NCBI GenBank assembly: GCA_002730365.1
Contig: PBZZ01000073.1
Span: forward strand, 1 to 12,063
DNA: 12,063 bases
Reading direction: 5' to 3'
From: Deltaproteobacteria bacterium
Lineage (GTDB): Bacteria > SAR324 > NAC60-12
A program made the position numbers and the translations under genes. The notes under the pieces were generated by a model. That model made no database searches. It saw only the letters and a program-made list of their open reading frames with translations, and was not told where the DNA came from. Position 1 is the first letter of the stretch; each line of letters begins with the position of its first letter. Of this stretch, positions 7,422 through 12,063 are shown one piece after another.

Positions 7422-9116
7422 CTAGAGGTCAGTAACAGCACCCAGAGAGGCTGAACTGACACTACGGGCATACTTTGCCAAGACACCACGCTCATATCTT
7501 GGTGCGGGCGTTTCCCAGTTCTGTAGGCGTCGCTGAATTTCTGCTTCCGGCAGATCTAGTTTGAGTTGGCAGTTTTCAGCGTCAATGGTGATCGGATCAC
7601 CATCCTGCACGATTGCCAGAGGACCTCCAGCGTACGCTTCTGGAGTAACATGGCCGATTACAAAACCGTGGCTTCCTCCAGAGAAGCGTCCGTCAGTGAT
7701 CAGGGCTACCTCCTTACCAAGTCCGCGGCCCATGATAGCGGATGTGGGTGAGAGCATCTCACGCATTCCTGGAGCACCGCGAGGACCTTCGTAACGAATG
7801 ACAATCACATCCCCCTTGATGACGGTTCCATCCAGGATTCTCCGAAGAGCTTCTTCCTCAGAATCAAAGACCCGAGCCGTTCCTGAGAAACTGAGGCCTT
7901 CTTTACCGGAGATCTTGGCAACAGCACCTTCTGGAGCCAGATTCCCCCGCAAAATGACCAAATGTCCATTGGGCTTGATCGGTTTGTCAGAGGGCATCAC
8001 AACTTCCTGGTCTGCTGGATAGTCTTCGATCCCTTCCAGATTTTCTGCCATGGTTTTGCCGGTGACTGTCATACAGTCACCGTGTAGCATACCAGCGTTC
8101 AATAGACGCTTAAGCAGTGGTTGTAGGCCACCAATGTTGACCAGATCAACCATCAGGAAGCGACCGCTTGGTCTTAGGTCAGCCAGTACTGGGGTGTTGG
8201 CACCTATCCGCTGAAAGTCTTCCAGGGTCAGATCTACTTCCGCAGCATGTGCCATCGCTAGCAGATGCAATACCGCATTGGTTGAGCCACCGAGAGCCGT
8301 CACAACCGTTATTGCATTTTCAAAAGCCTTCTTGTTCATAATGTCGCGTGGACAGATGTTGTGCTCAACCAATTTTTGTACTGCAATTCCGGAACGGAAA
8401 CAGTCCCCGGCTTTTTCTGGAGAAATGGCTGCCATGGCGGAGCTGTTCGGTAGGCTCATCCCCATTGCTTCAATCGCTGAAGCCATCGTGTTGGCTGTGT
8501 ACATTCCCCCACAAGAACCCGCACCAGGAATCGACTTGGATTCAATCTCCTCCAATTGTTCATCGCTGATGTTGTTAGAAGCGCGTTGTCCAACAGCCTC
8601 AAAGATCGTGACGATGTCAGCGTTCTTGTCGTTCACTCGTCCTGGCATGATGGTGCCACCATAAACGAAGATCGCAGGACGATTTAACCGAGCCAAAGCG
8701 ATCATGCAGCCTGGCATATTCTTATCGCAACCACCGATGGCAACGAGTCCATCGTAGGCTTGGCAGCCAATCACAGTTTCGATCGAATCTGCGATCACCT
8801 CACGAGAAACCAAGGAGTACTTCATTCCTTCAGTTCCCATCGAAATTCCATCGCTGATCGTAATTGTATTGAACTGCATGGCCTTGCCTCCCGCATTCTC
8901 TACTCCTCGGGCTGCATCTTCTGCCAGACGGTTGATGTGCATGTTGCACGGCGTGACCATGCCCCAAGTCGAAGCGATGCCAATCTGGGACTTTTGAAAA
9001 TCAGATTTTTGGAAGCCAACACCGTAGAGCATGCCTCGACTGGCAGCCCGCTCAATACCTTCTGTTACCTGAGACGAATATTTGCGGTGACCGGATGATT
9101 GCGGGGAGTCACTCAT
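7422..9116 (-). CDS. ilvD: Dihydroxy-acid dehydratase
   Basis: This 564-residue enzyme dehydrates 2,3-dihydroxy-isovalerate and 2,3-dihydroxy-3-methylvalerate to the 2-keto acids, the third common step of valine and isoleucine synthesis, in the cytosol. Iron-sulfur ligand cysteines are in TPCNMH (C57), [10 protein letters not shown] (C130, followed by the Mg-binding D131-K132 region) and [13 protein letters not shown] (C202). The catalytic-serine loop GRFSGGSHG lies at 476-484. The length and the C-terminal [17 protein letters not shown] tail match the group that includes plant, cyanobacterial and mycobacterial IlvD, in which a [2Fe-2S] cluster has been shown; the cluster type here is inferred. 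The ATG at 9116 has GAGG at 9123-9126 with a 6-base gap. A 280-bp noncoding leader lies upstream, and selB follows after 72 bases, possibly co-transcribed. Confidence 0.96.
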   Translation of the reverse strand: MSDSPQSSGHRKYSSQVTEGIERAASRGMLYGVGFQKSDFQKSQIGIASTWGMVTPCNMHINRLAEDAARGVENAGGKAMQFNTITISDGISMGTEGMKYSLVSREVIADSIETVIGCQAYDGLVAIGGCDKNMPGCMIALARLNRPAIFVYGGTIMPGRVNDKNADIVTIFEAVGQRASNNISDEQLEEIESKSIPGAGSCGGMYTANTMASAIEAMGMSLPNSSAMAAISPEKAGDCFRSGIAVQKLVEHNICPRDIMNKKAFENAITVVTALGGSTNAVLHLLAMAHAAEVDLTLEDFQRIGANTPVLADLRPSGRFLMVDLVNIGGLQPLLKRLLNAGMLHGDCMTVTGKTMAENLEGIEDYPADQEVVMPSDKPIKPNGHLVILRGNLAPEGAVAKISGKEGLSFSGTARVFDSEEEALRRILDGTVIKGDVIVIRYEGPRGAPGMREMLSPTSAIMGRGLGKEVALITDGRFSGGSHGFVIGHVTPEAYAGGPLAIVQDGDPITIDAENCQLKLDLPEAEIQRRLQNWETPAPRYERGVLAKYARSVSSASLGAVTDL

Positions 9117-9204
9117 GGGGAACCTCTTCAGTGAAAACGAAATAGAGCAGTGAACAAGATGCGAAACAGTAGCGAAGTAGACAGATCAGAATAGTCTGGG
9201 GGTC

Positions 9205-9275
9205 GGTAAAATGAGATTTGTTGGAGGGTAGAGTAGTTGGATGGTGGAGTCTGGATCCCGTTTCAGGGATCCAGA
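9205..9275 (-). promoter_or_regulatory. Perfect hairpin plus G-free C-rich tract in the ilvD leader
   Basis: On the minus strand a perfect 10-bp stem (TCTGGATCCC at 9275-9266, its complement at 9259-9250, 6-base loop) is followed directly by 46 bases (9250-9205) with no G and 20 C. No T-run follows the stem, so it is not a standard intrinsic terminator. C-rich, G-poor RNA is the hallmark of Rho loading (rut) sites. The element could end transcription of the cytochrome-azurin operon or attenuate ilvD, whose ATG is about 90 bases further on. I see no leader peptide rich in Ile, Val or Leu, so a classic ilv-type ribosome attenuator is not supported. Confidence 0.4.
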
Positions 9276-9334
9276 GATTAACTTGTCTCAAACTACTGTA
9301 AAGCCAACAGCTTTTTTGTCTAGCAGTAGCAAAG

Positions 9335-9390
9335 TTTGTTCTGAGAAAGGAGTCATTTTCTAATATCTGTGTTCGCGATTTCAGAACAAA
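9335..9390. repeat. Inverted repeat just downstream of azurin
   Basis: TTTGTTCTGA at 9335-9344 and its exact reverse complement TCAGAACAAA at 9381-9390 flank a 36-base spacer. The repeat begins 6 bases past the azurin stop codon. It could form the base of a 3' UTR structure or be a paired protein-binding site. The long spacer and lack of a T-run make a terminator unlikely. Elsewhere in the 9117-9396 gap I see only the hairpin and G-free tract listed separately and the ilvD ribosome site. Confidence 0.4.
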
Positions 9391-9396
9391 ATTCTT

Positions 9397-9864
9397 TTAC
9401 AATACCGTTATGTCTCCCTTCATTATAGCCCAGTGGCCGGGGAATGAGCAGAAAAATGTGTAGGCTGTGCCGCTAGCCAATTTGGCAGGATCGATTTCAA
9501 GTGTGGTAGATTCCCCGCCGCCGACCATTTTTGATTTAAATAGGATGTCACTGGATTCGGGCAAGAACCCATTGTCTATACCATTTTCCATTTTGATCAT
9601 GGTTGTTGCTATCCCCATCATCTTTGCAGTTTCGACTATCACGACGTTGTGGCCCATGGCTGCTGCGGGCAATTGCCCTCCGTGAACCAATTCTATCGTA
9701 AATTTATCGCAATCTTTGCTGATCTCGATTTTCTTAACATCATATTGCATCGCATCGGAGCCAGTAACTTTGACTTGGCAGTCTGCACCGAACACGAGGG
9801 TGCTGCATGCGAGAAGCACAGCCAGGTTCGCCAAGACAAATTTGATTCCTATAATCAGGCGCAT
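9397..9864 (-). CDS. azu: Azurin, type 1 blue copper electron-transfer protein
   Basis: The 155-residue precursor has a signal sequence ending near LVFG|ADC, giving a mature protein of about 129 residues (azurins are about 128). All copper ligands are present: Gly71 and His72 in MGHN, Cys139 and His144 in CSFPGH, and the axial Met148 in AIMKG. The family's disulfide cysteines are Cys29 and Cys52. Azurin carries single electrons in the periplasm between cytochromes and terminal reductases or oxidases. Its partner here is probably the diheme cytochrome encoded 30 bases upstream in the same direction. A strong GAGG (9870-9873) precedes the ATG by 5 bases. An alternative lipobox-like LLAC ends at Cys20, so membrane anchoring as in the Neisseria azurin Laz cannot be excluded. 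Identification is firm. Confidence 0.95.
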   Translation of the reverse strand: MRLIIGIKFVLANLAVLLACSTLVFGADCQVKVTGSDAMQYDVKKIEISKDCDKFTIELVHGGQLPAAAMGHNVVIVETAKMMGIATTMIKMENGIDNGFLPESSDILFKSKMVGGGESTTLEIDPAKLASGTAYTFFCSFPGHWAIMKGDITVL

Positions 9865-9894
9865 TTATACCTCTAGAGACGAGAATGTGTTTGC

Positions 9895-10536
9895 TTATTT
9901 GCCAAGATTGGCAATGTAAGCGGAAATATTTTTGACAGCAGTTTCATCGATAAGGGTGGCCGCCATACCAATCATTTGCATGCCATACATGTCTTTCGGA
10001 TGGGTGCCACGGACACCATTTTTCCAGTTCATTAGCTGTCGATGTGTGTACCAGTCGAACTGCCCAGCGATTCTCGGGGCATTTAGAGCTTGATTGCCTT
10101 CACCATTAGCTCCATGGCAGGCAGCGCAAACCATGTAGTTAGCTTGTCCCACAGTAGGGTCACCACCCAATGTGATGGCCGCGTTTTCTGGATCTGGCAG
10201 GCTGGTAATGTAGGCTACAACGTCTGCGGTCTTCTTCTCTCCCCAAACGACCATAGACATTGGGCGCATTTGCATACCGTAAACATCCTTAGAGTGGGTG
10301 CCACGAATGCCATCTTGGTAGTTTTTCAACTGTCGAGTCAAGTACCATTCCTGCTGCCCGGCGATTGCCGGAGCATTAAGAGCTTGGTTACCTTCTCCGT
10401 TGGCTCCGTGGCAAGAAGCACAAGTTGCGTAAAGAGCCTTGCCTTTAGCTGGATCACCTGCGGCTTGTATGCTAAGCGCCAAAACTGTGCTTAAAATAGT
10501 CACAGCGCCAGTGGTAACCCAGTTCTTCAACTTCAT
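9895..10536 (-). CDS. Diheme c-type cytochrome, c4-like
   Basis: The 213-residue product starts with a Sec signal peptide (cleavage likely at IQAA|GDP, after residue 26) followed by two class I cytochrome c domains. Haem-attachment motifs are CASCH (39-43) and CAACH (137-141). Probable axial methionines are in the paired YGMQMRPM and YGMQMIGM segments (86-93 and 184-191). The two domains are about two-thirds identical over 67 positions by my count, with GEGNQALNAP and RGTH shared exactly. I chose the ATG at 10536 because AGGAG lies 5 bases upstream and the signal peptide follows at once. The frame extends 65 codons further to a TTG, but that extension has no such support. It acts in the periplasm in electron transfer, likely with azurin encoded 30 bases downstream. 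The exact donor and acceptor are not visible; no oxidase or nitrite reductase gene is adjacent. Confidence 0.92.
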   Translation of the reverse strand: MKLKNWVTTGAVTILSTVLALSIQAAGDPAKGKALYATCASCHGANGEGNQALNAPAIAGQQEWYLTRQLKNYQDGIRGTHSKDVYGMQMRPMSMVVWGEKKTADVVAYITSLPDPENAAITLGGDPTVGQANYMVCAACHGANGEGNQALNAPRIAGQFDWYTHRQLMNWKNGVRGTHPKDMYGMQMIGMAATLIDETAVKNISAYIANLGK

Positions 10537-10669
10537 GAATTCTCCTGTTAGTAAATTCCTAGATGAGGTGAGAAAGTTGAAATCCATCATGCGGATTCGC
10601 TGTGGTTCTGTTCGCTCAATGACCTGATAAAAACGTGTATCTTCGTTGGCGAGCGACCTCAATAGAGTG

Positions 10670-10690
10670 GCTAAAATAATGAGTTTTAGC
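10670..10690. repeat. Short AT-rich palindrome in the cytochrome leader
   Basis: GCTAAAA (10670-10676) and TTTTAGC (10684-10690) are perfect 7-base arms around a 7-base centre. It lies downstream of the candidate promoter and about 134 bases before the cytochrome ATG. It may be an operator or a weak RNA hairpin. No FNR-type TTGAT-N4-ATCAA site was found in this gap. Confidence 0.25.
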
Positions 10691-10709
10691 TCAGATTCTA
10701 CTAACAAAA

Positions 10710-10738
10710 AATTTAACAAATTGGATTTCAAAGGGCAA
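10710..10738 (-). promoter_or_regulatory. Candidate promoter for the cytochrome-azurin operon
   Basis: On the minus strand TTGCCC (10738-10733) and TAAATT (10715-10710) are 17 bases apart and match 4 of 6 consensus bases each. TGT immediately before the -10 box makes it an extended -10. It is in the 235-bp gap between the lipoprotein stop and the cytochrome start and would give a leader of roughly 165 bases. This is judged by eye only. Confidence 0.35.
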
Positions 10739-10771
10739 ACAGATTATTCCACAAATGATACCATTTCTTGC

Positions 10772-10978
10772 TCACTCTTCTTCCAATTGATTTTTGTAGC
10801 GAGCAGGGGCACGACAGTAACCGAAATTGACGGCATCGTAGCTGTAATCTTTCTGCGCTCGGGCTGCTTGACGATCGATTTCGACCAGAGGTAGGCACTC
10901 CGTGTAGTTTTCCTGATTGAATGTTGTGCAGGCGCCCAGAGTCAGGCCCAACAACAGCAGCATACGCATGATGGACAT
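10772..10978 (-). CDS. Small lipoprotein, unknown function
   Basis: A 68-residue ORF starts with a short lipoprotein signal ending in the lipobox LGAC, with Cys17 as the predicted lipid-bearing residue. Thr at the next position lacks the Asp signal for inner-membrane retention and so suggests outer-membrane sorting. The mature part is about 52 residues, charged, and contains two further cysteines (Cys28 and Cys55) that could form a disulfide. No family was recognised. The start follows the uppP stop by 12 bases with a purine-rich AGAGAGAAG in between, so the two are probably co-transcribed. Two more in-frame ATGs (codons 4 and 6) could serve as starts without changing the lipobox. That the gene is real rests on the clear lipobox, the spacing and the ribosome site. 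Confidence 0.7.
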   Translation of the reverse strand: MSIMRMLLLLGLTLGACTTFNQENYTECLPLVEIDRQAARAQKDYSYDAVNFGYCRAPARYKNQLEEE

Positions 10979-10990
10979 CAGTCTTCTCTC

Positions 10991-11797
10991 TTAGACAGCT
11001 AGGAACAGGACGACTGTTCCTAGCAAAATACGATAGACTACAAACAGTAGAGTGCCATAGTGCCGCAGAAAGCGCAGCAGGAATTCAATAGAAAGATAGC
11101 CACTCAGAAATGCGAAGAATACGCCGAGACCGATATTGAGGAGTCCAGATTCTCCCAACCCTGTTTCTGCAAGCGCCTTGAGTTGAAAAAGCCCACTGCC
11201 TAGGATGGCAGGTAAGCCCAGCAGAAAAGAAAATCGGGCTGCCTCCGCTCGATCCATGCCCACGAGCAAACCCCCCATGATGGTTGAGCCAGATCGAGAA
11301 CACCCTGGGATCAAGGCCAAGGCCTGACAAAGTCCGATCCATTGGATTTGCCGAAAGCTCAGCTGGCTGGCATCACGACTACCAGAGGCGAAGCGCTCTG
11401 CAGCGTAGAGTCCCAAGCCCAGTAGAATCAGCGCTCCTCCAATGATCCAGAGACGCCGGGCATCTGTCTCGATGAAATCCTTGAATCCCAGGCCCAGCAC
11501 AATGATTGGTAGATTCCCAACAGCGATTGCCCAGGCAAGTCGAGAACTGGGGGTCTCCATCAGGTTTCGATTCCAGAGACTTCGCAAGGCAGCAGTGGCT
11601 AATTCCAGTACGTCTTTGCGGAAGTACAGCAAGACCGCTAGCAGGGTTCCCAGCTGGATCACAGCAGAGAAGGCTGCACCGGGATCTTCCCAGCCCAGCA
11701 ATTCTGGGACAATCCGTAAGTGGGCAGTACTGCTGATCGGTAAAAATTCTGTCAGTCCTTGCACCAGCCCTAGAATCGAAGCTTCAAACCAAGTCAT
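10991..11797 (-). CDS. uppP: Undecaprenyl-diphosphatase (BacA/UppP family)
   Basis: This 268-residue inner-membrane enzyme removes a phosphate from undecaprenyl diphosphate. It recycles the lipid carrier for peptidoglycan and other surface polymers, and extra copies can confer bacitracin resistance. Both family signatures are intact: QGLTEFLPISSTAH at residues 13-26, with Q13 and E17 as the (E/Q)xxxE pair and His26, and PGCSRSGST at 164-172, with Arg168 matching the essential arginine of the E. coli enzyme. Multiple transmembrane helices fill the remainder. The ATG overlaps the trmFO stop by four bases (ATGA) and there is no clear Shine-Dalgarno, which points to translational coupling. The small lipoprotein follows after 12 bases. 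Confidence 0.96.
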   Translation of the reverse strand: MTWFEASILGLVQGLTEFLPISSTAHLRIVPELLGWEDPGAAFSAVIQLGTLLAVLLYFRKDVLELATAALRSLWNRNLMETPSSRLAWAIAVGNLPIIVLGLGFKDFIETDARRLWIIGGALILLGLGLYAAERFASGSRDASQLSFRQIQWIGLCQALALIPGCSRSGSTIMGGLLVGMDRAEAARFSFLLGLPAILGSGLFQLKALAETGLGESGLLNIGLGVFFAFLSGYLSIEFLLRFLRHYGTLLFVVYRILLGTVVLFLAV

Positions 11798-12063
11798 ACA
11801 GCAGTCACTGAGGTTCCAAGTTCACAGGACTCCCACCACTGCTGCAGCTCTCTCATGGCTCGTTCAGCCATCCAGGCTTTACGCTGGGGCTTGGGAATGC
11901 GTTGCTGAGGGGGTACCAGTAGACCAAAATTGGCGTTCATTGGTTGGAAGTGCTTGGGATCAGTAGTGGTCAGGTAACGAATCAGGCCTCCCATCATCGT
12001 GGTGCCGGGCAGCTCTGGGAGCGAGTCTCCCTGGAGTTCGTAGTGTAGGAAATAGGCGGCAGC
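11794..12063 (-). CDS. trmFO: TrmFO, folate-dependent tRNA U54 methyltransferase, C-terminal part
   Basis: Only the last 89 codons are in the window; the frame is open to the right edge. The segment PGTTMMGGLIRYLTTTDPKH followed by FQPMNANFGLL is characteristic of the C-terminal domain of TrmFO, the small GidA-like flavoprotein. TrmFO uses methylene-tetrahydrofolate and FADH2 to make 5-methyluridine at position 54 of tRNAs. The full protein is usually about 440 residues, so the FAD-binding N-terminus lies outside. The stop TGA overlaps the uppP start (ATGA). TrmFO is typical of Firmicutes, alpha- and deltaproteobacteria and some others, whereas gammaproteobacteria mostly use the SAM-dependent TrmA; this helps place the organism. 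Confidence 0.9.
   Translation of the reverse strand, partial: AAAYFLHYELQGDSLPELPGTTMMGGLIRYLTTTDPKHFQPMNANFGLLVPPQQRIPKPQRKAWMAERAMRELQQWWESCELGTSVTAV

Noticed and set aside
9109..9291. 60-codon ORF upstream of ilvD as an attenuator leader peptide
   Set aside because: It begins at TTG with no ribosome site, runs through the hairpin and past the ilvD start, and is not enriched in Ile, Val or Leu codons.
9301..9317. Plus-strand AAAGC-CAACA-GCTTT hairpin followed by T residues, as a terminator
   Set aside because: The stem is only 5 bp and no plus-strand gene lies upstream of it.
10537..10731. 65-codon upstream extension of the cytochrome frame
   Set aside because: It starts at TTG, lacks a ribosome site, and would bury the signal peptide that directly follows the AGGAG-supported ATG at 10536.
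10646..10894. Plus-strand 82-codon ORF antisense to the small lipoprotein
   Set aside because: It has no ribosome site or recognisable domain, and the minus-strand lipoprotein with a clear lipobox explains the region better.

Overview
All recognisable genes in this window lie on the minus strand, so transcription runs from high to low coordinates. The gene set (c-type cytochrome, azurin, small outer-membrane-type lipoprotein, undecaprenyl-diphosphatase, signal-peptide-bearing periplasmic protein) points to a Gram-negative proteobacterium. TrmFO in place of TrmA, together with SelB, argues against a typical gammaproteobacterium and fits a deltaproteobacterial or SAR324-like lineage. That placement is an inference with low to moderate confidence. 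No CRISPR array, IS element, rRNA or tRNA was seen.

In transcription order, the first block is the 3' end of trmFO (tRNA U54 methylation), uppP (undecaprenyl-diphosphate recycling, starting inside the trmFO stop by an ATGA overlap) and a small unknown lipoprotein. A noncoding gap of about 235 bp with a plausible extended -10 promoter follows. Next is a two-gene electron-transfer cassette: a diheme c4-like cytochrome and an azurin-type blue copper protein. A noncoding gap of 280 bp then holds inverted repeats and a G-free, C-rich tract just upstream of ilvD.

The second block is ilvD (branched-chain amino acid synthesis) and selB (selenocysteine-specific elongation factor), separated by a 72-bp gap with a stem-loop. 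Next come a possible 50-residue membrane ORF, a large periplasmic protein with a helical N-terminus and a type 1 periplasmic-binding fold (LppC/LpoA or LivK-like), aroB (shikimate pathway, overlapping the previous stop by one base), hslO (Hsp33 redox chaperone) and the 5' part of an MFS exporter that runs off the left edge. These are mostly housekeeping genes with no single shared pathway.

I found no convincing new defence or mobile system. The points most worth a second look are six DNx(T/S) motifs inserted in the binding fold of the large periplasmic protein; a TM-bearing small ORF that lies in frame behind the TGA stop of selB; a stem-loop upstream of selB; and the hairpin plus G-free tract in the ilvD leader.
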